This document shows positions 44,881-55,732 of a stretch of 64,000 nucleotides of DNA, in pieces. The DNA lies in NCBI RefSeq assembly GCF_004920405.1, contig NZ_RFLV01000001.1, forward strand, positions 62,001-126,000, written 5' to 3'. The position numbers and the translations under genes are program-made. Origin of the DNA: Pseudomonas leptonychotis (GTDB lineage Bacteria; Pseudomonadota; Gammaproteobacteria; Pseudomonadales; Pseudomonadaceae). The notes beneath the pieces are model-generated. The model searched no databases. It saw nothing but the letters and a program-made list of their open reading frames with translations, and was not told the origin of the DNA. Every line of letters starts with the position of its first letter. Positions within the stretch are counted from its first letter, which is position 1.

Positions 44881-46251
44881 TTAACTAACGGTGCGCAAAC
44901 GGCTACTGGCCTTATGCCGCGCACAGCAATTGGACTCACCGAGAGCAAAACGACTGGGCGTATCGATACGGTCGATGGGGATGGCGCAGCGCTCACCACT
45001 GGGGAGCGCCGCTTCGCAACTGGGCTTCTGATAATGCGCCAGCCACTTGCGATACTGCTCTTCGCTGACAAAACACTTGGCGGCCACATAAGCCAACGGG
45101 TTGTCTTGGTAAGTAGCTATATCCTGCAAAGGAATGGTCAGGTGCCCGGCACCCGGGTGATACACCACAAAAACCACCCCAAGTTTGGCCAACCGCTCGA
45201 GAATCTGATCGCCACCCTGGCTGGCCAAATCCGCGTACGCCCGCTTGAGGCGATTGATTTCCTGCAAGGCCTGAGTGTCCTGCTCACCACGATAGGCCAA
45301 CTCGACGTCGCGAATGGCGATCTGCTCTTTGTATTCAGCCACTGCCGAAGCGATCTTAGCCTGCATCTCGTCTTCGTATTGCGCACGTAGGCTGTCGCTC
45401 TCACTGCGGCCATCGTGCTGCAGTGCACGCAGCTGCTCGGTCATCTTTTCACGGGACGTTTGGAAGTTTGCCGCCTGCGCCGCGAGCTGAGCCTTCAGCG
45501 CACTGTTGTGCTCTTCTTGCTGCCGCAACGCCTGATGCAGGCCATGAATTTGCGCCTGCAGGTTCTTGTTTTGCTCTTCACTGGCCAATTTGAATTTAGC
45601 CAGTTCTTCCTCGTGCTGCTGAGTCAGGCTGCTAATGCGTAACCGCTGCTGCTTGATTAACTGGGCCGCTTTCAGTCGCTGTTCTTGGTCAAGTTTTTCA
45701 GTGGCTTTGGCCGCCTCATCCTGAGCAGGGTCAGGCGCGTACCATTTGTCTTCAGAGGCCATTTGCAAGCGCTCTAGCGCAACAGCCTGCGCATTTTCAT
45801 CTTCGGCCAATAAGCCAAGGCTGTTGCGTTTAACCACATCGCGCAGCAGCGCTAGGTCGTTATTACCTGGCGTTAAGCCAGGGTCCCAGAGGTGCATCTG
45901 GTGCCAGGATACCGGGCACTGGCTGCGGCAAGCCAAGCGAATCGGTCCCGCTCCCAGATCAGGCCCCCGTCCGGCGCGCTCAGCCAACGCCTGCAATGGG
46001 ATGTTCCAGCCGGAGTCCGGTGCGCCCTTCTCATCAAAATCCAGGTAGAAAAACACCAGCGCCTTAATCATCAAGCGCGGGTTGATCAGCACGTAAGCCA
46101 CACGCATCTGTTGATCGGCGAATTCCGGCATATTTACCACGCCGTCAAGCAAAGCCTCGAATTCAGGGAAAAACATTTGCTTGCAGATGCCGCCGCGTTC
46201 ACTGAAGAACAGTACGGCCTCAACCATCTGCGGCTTGTTCTGCATGCTCAT
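44881..46251 (-). CDS. unrecognised coiled-coil protein with C-terminal Cys/His cluster
   Basis: 456 aa, no signal peptide or membrane helix. Residues 1-150 form a globular domain; 160-350 are a long coiled coil rich in Q, E, K and A; 350-400 is a small second globular part (LGVVFVVYHPGAGHLTIPLQ); and the end carries a possible zinc site (Cys, Cys about nine residues on, then CCxxH). I do not recognise the family beyond having the impression that it is conserved in pseudomonads. AGGA stands before the ATG at 46251. It is probably co-transcribed with the downstream PLP enzyme. Confidence 0.8.
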   Translation of the reverse strand: MSMQNKPQMVEAVLFFSERGGICKQMFFPEFEALLDGVVNMPEFADQQMRVAYVLINPRLMIKALVFFYLDFDEKGAPDSGWNIPLQALAERAGRGPDLGAGPIRLACRSQCPVSWHQMHLWDPGLTPGNNDLALLRDVVKRNSLGLLAEDENAQAVALERLQMASEDKWYAPDPAQDEAAKATEKLDQEQRLKAAQLIKQQRLRISSLTQQHEEELAKFKLASEEQNKNLQAQIHGLHQALRQQEEHNSALKAQLAAQAANFQTSREKMTEQLRALQHDGRSESDSLRAQYEDEMQAKIASAVAEYKEQIAIRDVELAYRGEQDTQALQEINRLKRAYADLASQGGDQILERLAKLGVVFVVYHPGAGHLTIPLQDIATYQDNPLAYVAAKCFVSEEQYRKWLAHYQKPSCEAALPSGERCAIPIDRIDTPSRFALGESNCCARHKASSRLRTVS

Positions 46252-46513
46252 CGGCTTTCCTCTAGGCTAAACGGGGCGTTCCGCTCAGCGCGTGACGCGC
46301 TTGCTTATACTGCGCAACAACTGGCGCAATCAGCAAGATCGCCAACATTCTGACGGGTTAAGCAAGGCCTCTGTTTCAGGCGCTATACCCTTGTTCAGGC
46401 AAGTCTAGGGGAAAAACCAAGCCCAGCAATGTGACTGGGTTGGCAGTCGCCCTGCCGGTGAACCGTAAAAACGGACCAACAGGGCAAAACTGTGATGGGT
46501 TTGGTGCAACGCC

Positions 46514-46945
46514 TCAGCTTTTCGCCGCCGCCAGAAAAGGCGCCAGCCTGCGCCCCATCTCCTCACCCAAGGCTTGCAAGCCACTCATGGGCCGAATCAT
46601 CACCTCGAACTCCACGATCTTGCCGGCCTCGTCGAAGCGGATCATGTCGATACCCTTGAGCTCGCGCGCGCCCACCTTGGCGCTGAATTCCAGCACCACG
46701 TTGAGACCATCGGCTGTGGCCAACTCGCGGTGGTAGGCAAAGTCGACAAACACCTGACTCACGGTATTGAGAATCAGCGAAACCATGGGCGCGCCGACAT
46801 AGGGGTTATACGCCATGGGGGAGCGGAATACCGCCTGCGGATGGAGCAATTCAGGCAAAGCGCGCAGGTCGTTTTTCTGCATCAGGCCATGCCACTGCGC
46901 AAGCGTGGCGGCCGCTGCCGGTTGAAGCTGGGCGTTACTGGACAT
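46514..46945 (-). CDS. NTF2-like (SnoaL-fold) protein
   Basis: 143 aa cone-shaped alpha+beta barrel family. Residues 10-30 (TLAQWHGLMQKNDLRALPEL) and the terminal IVEFEVMIRP stretch are typical of the fold. Members are either isomerases, hydrolases or ligand-binding proteins; no active residues can be assigned. The second ATG (46945) is taken as the start because AAGGAA is well spaced to it and too close to the first. It is downstream of fadH but past a terminator. Confidence 0.82.
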   Translation of the reverse strand: MSSNAQLQPAAAATLAQWHGLMQKNDLRALPELLHPQAVFRSPMAYNPYVGAPMVSLILNTVSQVFVDFAYHRELATADGLNVVLEFSAKVGARELKGIDMIRFDEAGKIVEFEVMIRPMSGLQALGEEMGRRLAPFLAAAKS

Positions 46946-46976
46946 GAGCATTTCCTTATTGTTATGAGCACATGCA

Positions 46977-47003
46977 AAACGCCCCGCACGAGGCGGGGCG
47001 TTT
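46977..47003 (-). terminator. terminator after fadH
   Basis: AAACGCCCCGC / GCGGGGCGTTT with a five-base loop, six bases beyond the fadH stop. Confidence 0.82.
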
Positions 47004-47008
47004 GTCGG

Positions 47009-49153
<2,145 letters not shown>

Positions 49154-49280
49154 CTAAAGTGACAACTTACTGACTGTAAATAACATCGTCTCTTGGCAAA
49201 GCCTAAACACCCACCTACCCTGAGGTCCGGCACGAAGCCCACCCACAGAGCCGTTCCAGGCACAAAACGCAGGGTCCTCA

Positions 49281-50321
49281 ATGGTCAAAAACACCCGGGT
49301 CAAACTCGGCGATTTGTCGGTCAGCTTTGTCGACAGCCTGGCTGATGCCATGCGCCGCTGCGCCCAAGATCCACTTCCACTGCTCAACAGCTATGGGCTG
49401 GATGCCGCACGCCTGGCCGAACCGCGCGCACGACTGTCGATCCCACGTTATATGCGCCTGGGCCATGCCGCTATCCAGCAATGCGACGAACCGGGGTTGG
49501 GCTTACTGATGGGCCAGACTGGCCGCCTGAGCCAACTGGGCTTAGCCGGCGTGACGGCCGCACAAGCACCAACAGTGCGCGAGGCGGCGCGCGCACTGAT
49601 TCGCTTCGAACCGCTGTATGCCAGCAATTATCGCGGCCAGTCCAGCCTGCATGAGGACAACCGCGGAGCCTGGCTGCGCTTTTATTCGATCAGTCCGTAC
49701 AACGCCTACAACCGCTTTGTAGTGGATTCGGTACTGGCCAGCTGGGCGCAACAGCTACGCAAACTGGCGCAACAGCCGTTGCCGGTGGAGAAAGTTCAGA
49801 TCGAATTCCAGGCACCCATCTACGCCGCACAGTACGCCGCGCTGTTCGCCTGCCCGGTGGAGTTTGCCAGCCCGCACAATCAGCTGCGCCTGGATCAGCA
49901 CAGCCTGAACATGCGCAACCCCGAGCATTGCCCGAGCACCTGGCGGCATCTATTAGAAATCTGTGAGCAGGAACTGACGCAACTAACCCGTACACGCAAC
50001 CTGCGCGAACGCATTGCTCAACTGCTCGGACCCCTGCTGCATGGCCGTGAGCCGGATCTGACAGAGGTCGCGGCACGCCTGCAATTGCCTGCCTGGACAC
50101 TACGGCGCAAGCTAGCCGAGGAAGGCACGCAGTTTCGCAGCATTCTCAACGACACTCGCCGTGACCTGGCGATGGCCTATATCCGTGACACCGAACTGGC
50201 ATTCGGCGAAATCGCTTATCTACTCGGCTTCGCTTCAGCAGAAGCCTTCCAGCGCGCGTTTAAACGCTGGAACCAGCAAACCCCAGGAGAGTATCGCCGC
50301 GAGCAACGCAGAGCCGATTAA
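49281..50321 (+). CDS. AraC-family transcriptional regulator
   Basis: 346 aa. The N-terminal half is the ligand-binding domain typed as arabinose-binding AraC N-terminal; the C-terminal 100 residues hold two helix-turn-helix motifs, ending with the family signature IAYLLGFASAEAFQRAFKRW. This type (OruR/ArgR-like) often answers to amino acids or fatty acid-like ligands. It is divergent from fadH, with 240 bases between, so fadH is the obvious candidate target. The stop overlaps the convergent stop of the small peptide gene. Confidence 0.9.
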   Translation: MVKNTRVKLGDLSVSFVDSLADAMRRCAQDPLPLLNSYGLDAARLAEPRARLSIPRYMRLGHAAIQQCDEPGLGLLMGQTGRLSQLGLAGVTAAQAPTVREAARALIRFEPLYASNYRGQSSLHEDNRGAWLRFYSISPYNAYNRFVVDSVLASWAQQLRKLAQQPLPVEKVQIEFQAPIYAAQYAALFACPVEFASPHNQLRLDQHSLNMRNPEHCPSTWRHLLEICEQELTQLTRTRNLRERIAQLLGPLLHGREPDLTEVAARLQLPAWTLRRKLAEEGTQFRSILNDTRRDLAMAYIRDTELAFGEIAYLLGFASAEAFQRAFKRWNQQTPGEYRREQRRAD

Positions 50322-50404
50322 AGCTCGGTCGCATCCTCGTTCCACTCGGGTAGATCGAGCTCAACGCTACGCTCTTCCAGCAGTTCTTCTTGATAGTCAT
50401 CCAT
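50318..50404 (-). CDS. very small acidic peptide
   Basis: 28 codons from an ATG at 50404, reading MDDYQEELLEERSVELDL at the N-terminus and ending in DATEL. GGAGG stands eight bases upstream, and 11 of the 28 residues are acidic. It ends inside the stop of the convergent AraC gene. An overlapping frame using the ATG at 50409 is less likely (ribosome site only three bases away). No family recognised; too short for usual gene finders. Coding status rests on the ribosome site and strong composition bias. Confidence 0.5.
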   Translation of the reverse strand: MDDYQEELLEERSVELDLPEWNEDATEL

Positions 50405-50516
50405 TGCATATTCCTCCCAACCAATATCGTGGCGTGTGCCCATTGCGCTAACAAAGAGCATGCCAATCAAGCTAAGGGAGGAAGATGAACGCACGATGAC
50501 AGTTTCTTGCAGGCAA

Positions 50517-50550
50517 TAAAAAACCCTCAGGTATTGCTACCTGAGGGTTT
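50517..50550 (-). terminator. terminator of the tRNA cluster
   Basis: AAACCCTCAGGTA / TACCTGAGGGTTT, a 13-bp stem with a four-base loop. The minus-strand 3' side continues with a T run. It lies just past the last tRNA gene. Confidence 0.85.
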
Positions 50551-50556
50551 CGTATA

Positions 50557-50633
50557 TGGCGCAGCGGACGGGACTCGAACCCGCGACCCCCGGCGTGACA
50601 GGCCGGTATTCTAACCGACTGAACTACCGCTGC
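50557..50633 (-). tRNA. tRNA-Asp (GTC)
   Basis: 77 bases with the encoded CCA. Acceptor GCAGCGG pairs with CCGCTGC; anticodon GTC in the loop CTGTCAC; T-arm GGTTCGAGTC. It is identical in the mature part to the copy at 50733. Confidence 0.97.
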
Positions 50634-50732
50634 GTGTCGGTGGACTTGCGTCCGTACAACTCTTGCTTCATCGGGATGATCAGCTAAATCAGCTTTTCAA
50701 CCTCACATCGAGCAAGCTCGATATGGAAAATA

Positions 50733-50809
50733 TGGCGCAGCGGACGGGACTCGAACCCGCGACCCCCGGCGTGACAGGCCGGTATTCTAACCGACTGAAC
50801 TACCGCTGC
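50733..50809 (-). tRNA. tRNA-Asp (GTC), second copy
   Basis: 77 bases, same cloverleaf and CCA as the neighbouring copy; anticodon GTC. The flanks (CGTCGGTGGACTT) are repeated as well, so the copies look like a tandem duplication. Confidence 0.97.
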
Positions 50810-50842
50810 GCGTCGGTGGACTTTCGTCCGGTTTCACAAGAG

Positions 50843-50918
50843 TGGTGGGTGATGACGGGATCGAACCGCCGACCCGCTGCTTGTAAGGCAGCTGCTCTCC
50901 CAGCTGAGCTAATCACCC
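50843..50918 (-). tRNA. tRNA-Val (TAC)
   Basis: 76 bases with CCA. Acceptor GGGTGAT pairs with ATCACCC; anticodon TAC in CTTACAA. It is the first gene of the tRNA trio, which lies about 145 bases downstream of xcpZ on the same strand. Confidence 0.97.
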
Positions 50919-51063
50919 GCTGCTTGCGAGGCGCGAAATTTACGCAAGGGGCGCACCTAAGTCAATACCCTGCTTCAAGTTTTTCTAAAAATAAGAAAAG
51001 TCGATGCGCCCATCCAGTGCCCAAGTGCGCGGTCACGCACGGTAATGCAGCTGACGTAAACGA

Positions 51064-51585
51064 TTATTGAGCAACCCTCAGGCTCAACCGTGCCGCCACC
51101 TGATTGTCACCACTGCGATCCAGGCCTGCCTCGGCAATCTGCACGCCCTGCTCCTGCAAAGCGGCGAACCAACGCAACAGCTGGGCAAAAGGCGCGGCCT
51201 GCACACTGACCTGCAGCACACCCTCCCCGTCGCTATCCAGACGTTCAATGGTCAGACCCTGGGTCGTAGCACTGGCCGTGACCAACCCTTGCAGCCGCGC
51301 CGGCTCGACGCGGCTCTGCGGAGTGCTGGCCAGGTTGCGCGCCAACGGGGCCTGGCTATGCAGGTAGGCATTGAGTTCACGCTGCGTTTCGAACGCCGCA
51401 CGTGCTGCCAGCAAACGCTGCTGCGCCGGCTGCCAGAGTGCTAGGTACAGCAGCACCAGCAACAAAAAACCGCCCAGACTGGCCAGCGACAGCTGCTCAC
51501 GCGGGGCCAGTGTTCGCCAGCGTTGCAGTAGCAGCGAGTTTTCCAATTGGGCCGTAAAGCCTTTGCTTGCCTGACTCATGCTCAT
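51064..51585 (-). CDS. xcpZ: type II secretion protein M
   Basis: 173 aa inner-membrane component (GspM). A cytosolic N-terminus, one transmembrane helix at about residues 36-52 (LGGFLLLVLLYLALW) and a periplasmic ferredoxin-like domain. It partners GspL in the assembly platform. The start at 51585 overlaps the xcpY stop. Last gene of the xcpR-Z operon. Confidence 0.92.
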   Translation of the reverse strand: MSMSQASKGFTAQLENSLLLQRWRTLAPREQLSLASLGGFLLLVLLYLALWQPAQQRLLAARAAFETQRELNAYLHSQAPLARNLASTPQSRVEPARLQGLVTASATTQGLTIERLDSDGEGVLQVSVQAAPFAQLLRWFAALQEQGVQIAEAGLDRSGDNQVAARLSLRVAQ

Positions 51586-52718
51586 CCTCCGATTACCACA
51601 CGTGCACTGACGCCTGCAGCCTCGCGACTGGCCGAGCCCAACTGCACCGCCAGCCCACTTTCCTGCAATCGTTCACGCAAACGCTCCAGCTCGGCAAAAC
51701 CCGCAGCCTGGACTTGCATGGCCAGGTCACCACGCGTCTCACTAAAATCCACCTGGCTGATCTGTACCTGCCCGCCTTCAGCCGTCAGCGCACCACTGAC
51801 CTGAGCGAGCAAGCCAAGCAAACGTGTCTGCCCACCGCCCGCGCCAGCCTGTAGGTGCTGGTCAAACTGTGCTCGCAGGTTGACCAGCTTGCTGTCCTGC
51901 GGGAACAGCTCTTGGTACAACGCGGCACTGGCAACGGCGTACTCATCCGCCTGACGCTGCAGGTGCCAGCCCTGCGCCAGATTGAAGCCCCATTGCAACA
52001 CCAGCCACATGCCCACCAACCCCAGTAAAGGCCGCCAGCGTTGCCATTGACCACCACTGCTCTGCACCGCGAACTCACCTTGCGCCAGGTTATTACGCAG
52101 CGGCTGCTGGGCCAGCCAGGCGAACGGCTCGACCACTGCGCGGCGTTCGTCCACAGGCTGCGCAACCGAATGTTGAGGGTCACACCAGGCAATGTGCGGG
52201 TGCGCGCACAGTGCACTCAGTTGCGGCCAGTCCGTTGCGGTCAGCGCCATGCGTGTGATGGTTTCACCGCCCAGCAACCAGCGGCCGTGCAGCGCCAAGA
52301 GTGCGGTGCCAGGGCCTGGCAGCAGATCAGCATCGACGGCAATCGTCTGAGGGGGCGTGGTGCACAAGGCCAACCAGGCGCTCAGCCAACTACGGCGCAC
52401 GGCAAATACCCGGTGCCGACCATCGGCCAACTCCTCGCCCAAGGCCAGGTGCATCAGCTCAACCTCCTCGGCCAGTAACTCTTCCACCGCGAATGGCAGG
52501 GCCTGACGTAACCAACGGGTTTTGCGCGTCGGCAAGTTGACCGCGCAGGCTGTTACCGCTTCGACCGGTAGGACCAAGGTCCAACTGCCACTCAGCTGTG
52601 CCTGCGCAGCGCTGAATGCCAGGGTTTCGGTTACGCCGCTGGCAACCTGCTGTACGGGTAGATCCGCTTGCGCACCAACACAGGCCGCGGGCGGCAAAAA
52701 CACATAGCTCTGACTCAT
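51582..52718 (-). CDS. xcpY: type II secretion protein L
   Basis: 378 aa. The cytosolic actin-like N-terminal domain (1-230) binds the GspE ATPase; one membrane helix near 235-253 (WRPLLGLVGMWLVLQWGFN) and a periplasmic C-terminal domain follow. ATGA overlaps on both sides. Confidence 0.92.
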   Translation of the reverse strand: MSQSYVFLPPAACVGAQADLPVQQVASGVTETLAFSAAQAQLSGSWTLVLPVEAVTACAVNLPTRKTRWLRQALPFAVEELLAEEVELMHLALGEELADGRHRVFAVRRSWLSAWLALCTTPPQTIAVDADLLPGPGTALLALHGRWLLGGETITRMALTATDWPQLSALCAHPHIAWCDPQHSVAQPVDERRAVVEPFAWLAQQPLRNNLAQGEFAVQSSGGQWQRWRPLLGLVGMWLVLQWGFNLAQGWHLQRQADEYAVASAALYQELFPQDSKLVNLRAQFDQHLQAGAGGGQTRLLGLLAQVSGALTAEGGQVQISQVDFSETRGDLAMQVQAAGFAELERLRERLQESGLAVQLGSASREAAGVSARVVIGG

Positions 52719-53680
52719 GGATCGACTTCCTCAACAGGCACTGGCGGCATACCGCCCTGCCCTAAATCACGGGCTAGCACATACACCTTGCCGTCGCTGG
52801 CACGCTGCAAGGTACTGCGTAAAACCTGACGGCGCTCACCGACAGTGACTTCGCTGAGCACCTGAAAATACTGACTACCAACACCCAAACCCTGGCTCTG
52901 CACCTGCAGGCCGCCGAGCTGCGCGGTAAAACTGGGGAGGTCACGATAACCCTCACTGCCCCGCGCGGCGACCAGCCCCTGGGCGGTGCTAAGCGGCAGG
53001 CCGTCGGCCACGCTGGCCAGCACCCGCGCGCTGGCGGTGTTGACGTTAAGCGTGGCATCCGCCGGCAAAGCACTGACAAAGGGCGACAGACGCTGGTAAT
53101 CCGCTTCGGTCATTTCCAGCAACAGACGCAGCTCGGAGACGTCTTTCAACTCTCGGTTACCGGCACGATAGGCCGGCTGGGCCAGCAGGTATTGGTTGTC
53201 TTCGGCACCGTAACCGCCGCTGGGCTGATCGTCGGCATCCAGCCAATCGAGCAGGCGTTCAGCGTAGGGTGCTTCGATCTGCAACCCCAGCAACAAACGG
53301 CGAAATTGCGCCACGGCCGCTTCGTTGGGCTGGCCCTGGCGCAGCAGGCTGTTGAGGTTGAAACGTGCGGTCAGATCGGTGATCTGCACCCGCAAGGCGC
53401 CGCCCTCATCCAGGGTAAAGGGCGCACGAGCTTTGGCCCAAGCCTCACCCGGGTGATCCACCGACGCACGTGGATCACCCTCACGCAAGTCGCGCTGCAA
53501 AATGGCTTTAGCCAGTGTTTCGCCGCCTAGGGCGTAATGCCAAGCCTGGCGTACATGCAGCTGATTGGCACTGCTGCGAATCGACAGTTGTTGACGAGCG
53601 ATAATCCCGGCGCTGACTACCGTGACCACCGCCACCACTAACAGCACCGTGATCAGCGCCATGCCGCGCTGCCGGTTCAT
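52715..53680 (-). CDS. xcpX: type II secretion minor pseudopilin K
   Basis: 321 aa. The prepilin site reads RQRG-MALITVLLV, with the Gly before the cleavage and a hydrophobic helix after; GspK lacks the Glu5 seen in other pseudopilins, as here. A large globular domain follows. It forms the pilus tip with GspI and GspJ. Overlaps with both neighbours. Confidence 0.94.
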   Translation of the reverse strand: MNRQRGMALITVLLVVAVVTVVSAGIIARQQLSIRSSANQLHVRQAWHYALGGETLAKAILQRDLREGDPRASVDHPGEAWAKARAPFTLDEGGALRVQITDLTARFNLNSLLRQGQPNEAAVAQFRRLLLGLQIEAPYAERLLDWLDADDQPSGGYGAEDNQYLLAQPAYRAGNRELKDVSELRLLLEMTEADYQRLSPFVSALPADATLNVNTASARVLASVADGLPLSTAQGLVAARGSEGYRDLPSFTAQLGGLQVQSQGLGVGSQYFQVLSEVTVGERRQVLRSTLQRASDGKVYVLARDLGQGGMPPVPVEEVDP

Positions 53681-54372
53681 GAGCGAGGCTCCTGGGCAGT
53701 GTCATCACCCGGATCACTGGGGTCTTCAGGATTCTGTTCAGGGGCTTGTTGCAAACGCTCAGGCACGCCTTCGGGTAGGCGCAGTAGGCGACGCAGTTCA
53801 CCGTAACGGCGATGTTCAATAATCAGTTCGACGGCTTGCGGCAAAGCGAGCAACGCATCGGCCGGATTCTTTTCGGCTGGCGGCCAGCTGTCATGCCAGG
53901 CCCCTTCCTGATCACGGTAACGCAGCTGCAGCCGCGTCACCCCATCCAACGCCTGTTGCACTTGCAGCTCACTGTCCTGGGCCTGATCCAGCACTGTCCA
54001 GTATTGGCGCTGCCATTGCTCGCCACTGAGTTGCCAGCGCACCCGCTGCAGGCTAGAGCGCGGCTGCCCCAAAGGATTGCGCCAGCCATTGCGGGTCAAT
54101 TCTATGCTGGGACTGTCCAGTGCCTCACCGAGCAAAGCCGCACGCGGATCACCAAACGCATCACGCGTGGCGCGTGCCTGCACTTGCAACAGGTCACGTT
54201 CAAAAGCCGCCATGGCGCGCACCAGCTCGCGCAACTGCATTTCGTGAGCGCGGGTGACCTTATCGGTCTGCAGCACGCTGTCGAGCATGCGGTAAGTACC
54301 CAGACCCAGCAGGGCAAAAATAGCGATGGCAATCAGCAGTTCAAGCAGAGTAAAACCGCGCACGGCTTTCAT
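53677..54372 (-). CDS. xcpW: type II secretion minor pseudopilin J
   Basis: 231 aa. Prepilin motif RG-FTLLELLIAIAIFALL, including Glu5. The C-terminal tail is rich in Glu, Pro and Asp (PEQNPEDPSDPGDD). Part of the tip complex with GspI and GspK. ATGA overlap with the flanking genes. Confidence 0.94.
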   Translation of the reverse strand: MKAVRGFTLLELLIAIAIFALLGLGTYRMLDSVLQTDKVTRAHEMQLRELVRAMAAFERDLLQVQARATRDAFGDPRAALLGEALDSPSIELTRNGWRNPLGQPRSSLQRVRWQLSGEQWQRQYWTVLDQAQDSELQVQQALDGVTRLQLRYRDQEGAWHDSWPPAEKNPADALLALPQAVELIIEHRRYGELRRLLRLPEGVPERLQQAPEQNPEDPSDPGDDTAQEPRS

Positions 54373-54758
54373 TGCATCACCCCGAGAAAACCATTCAAGC
54401 TCACTACTGCCCGTTCACGCACATCTCCAGCCAACCGCCCCGGCTCTGAAAGAGCGACCCAGAGGGTGACGCGGCGCATATCAGGCTCACTGGTGGCTTG
54501 CACTTCGCTCTGCCATTGCCATCGTCGCCCGGCGAAGTCCAGCTCGCCCTGCTCATGGCCATCAGCCACGGGGCTCGGCGCCAGTTGCAGTTCAGTCAGG
54601 CGGTTATCGGCGATCCACATTGCCAGGGTTTTGTCTTCTAAGCGGGCGGCGGTTTGCAAGCTACGCGCGGTGGCGGTCAACACACTGGCGGCGACCATGG
54701 CGAAAATCGCCAAAGCCACCAAAACCTCCAACAGCGTGAAGCCAGCGCTGCGCTTCAT
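54369..54758 (-). CDS. xcpV: type II secretion minor pseudopilin I
   Basis: 129 aa. Prepilin motif AG-FTLLEVLVALAIFAMV with Glu5. A short globular domain follows, the normal size for GspI, which nucleates the tip complex. Both ends overlap neighbours. Confidence 0.94.
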   Translation of the reverse strand: MKRSAGFTLLEVLVALAIFAMVAASVLTATARSLQTAARLEDKTLAMWIADNRLTELQLAPSPVADGHEQGELDFAGRRWQWQSEVQATSEPDMRRVTLWVALSEPGRLAGDVRERAVVSLNGFLGVMQ

Positions 54759-55297
54759 TGTCTGCGCCCTGCCGGTTGCTCGCTCTCGACCTTCGGCAAC
54801 TGGAAACCATCGCTGACCAGCTGCAGGCGCAAACCATCGGCGCGCCGCTCGCCCAGGAGCAGGCGAAACGGACTGATCTCCCCACTTGAAAGCAGCAACA
54901 ACTGCGGCACCAGGGTGGTCTTGGATGGTTCCTCACCCTCAGCGGCCGGTAATTCGAGCGCCGTACCTTCCAGCTCAACACTCAACTGCGCCCACGCGGG
55001 CAGCTGGTGCGGCTTGTTGCTCAGCGCCTGCCAAGCCTGCTTTGTAGAGTCATAACGCAGCACTTGATAGGCCTCGCGACTGAGCAACAGACCGTACTCC
55101 TGGTTATCCAGCACGGCCTCCTCGGCCAGCACGCCAATCAGTCCGGCCAGCCGTTCGGCTTCGTTATGCAGCTCGCGTCCGGGACCGGCGATGCCCACGC
55201 TAAGCACCGCAATACCGATCAGGCTGCCGAGAATAACCAGCACCACCAGCAGTTCGATCAGGGTGAAACCCTTGGCCTGATTCACATGCTGGCGCAT
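54755..55297 (-). CDS. xcpU: type II secretion minor pseudopilin H
   Basis: 180 aa. Prepilin motif KG-FTLIELLVVLVILGSL with Glu5. GspH links the tip complex to the GspG fibre. It begins five bases after the xcpT stop and overlaps xcpV at its end. Confidence 0.93.
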   Translation of the reverse strand: MRQHVNQAKGFTLIELLVVLVILGSLIGIAVLSVGIAGPGRELHNEAERLAGLIGVLAEEAVLDNQEYGLLLSREAYQVLRYDSTKQAWQALSNKPHQLPAWAQLSVELEGTALELPAAEGEEPSKTTLVPQLLLLSSGEISPFRLLLGERRADGLRLQLVSDGFQLPKVESEQPAGRRQ

Positions 55298-55302
55298 ACG
55301 AG

Positions 55303-55728
55303 TCAGAGGTCCCAGTTACCGATATCAGCATCCTGATCGCTGCCACCTTCCTTGCCATCAGCGCCCAGCGAATAGAGATCAAGCGCGCCCTTGGTACCCG
55401 GTGACAGATACTGATAGGCATTGCCCCACGGATCGACCGGCATACGCTTGAGGTAGCCATCGCGGTTCCAGTTCTTCGGCTGCGGGTTACCCGAGGGCTT
55501 TTTCACCAGCGCTTCCAGGCCCTGCTGGGTGCTCGGGTAGGCGTGGTTGTCCAATTTGTACATGTCCAGCGCAGCCGCCACGGCCTTGATATCACCCTTG
55601 GCCACGGTGACCTTGGCCTGATCGGGCCGGCTCATCACCTGCGGAACGACCAGCGCGGCAAGAATGCCGAGGATCACCACCACCACCATGATTTCGATCA
55701 GCGTAAAACCGGATTGCCGCTTGTTCAC
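55303..55728 (-). CDS. xcpT: type II secretion major pseudopilin G
   Basis: 141 aa. Prepilin motif SG-FTLIEIMVVVVILGILAA with Glu5, and the C-terminal calcium-site region typical of GspG (DPWGNAYQY, then SLGADGKEGG, DIGNW). It forms the pseudopilus fibre. It needs the prepilin peptidase (PilD/XcpA), which is not in the window. Starts four bases after xcpS. Confidence 0.96.
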   Translation of the reverse strand: MNKRQSGFTLIEIMVVVVILGILAALVVPQVMSRPDQAKVTVAKGDIKAVAAALDMYKLDNHAYPSTQQGLEALVKKPSGNPQPKNWNRDGYLKRMPVDPWGNAYQYLSPGTKGALDLYSLGADGKEGGSDQDADIGNWDL

Positions 55729-55732
55729 TTGC

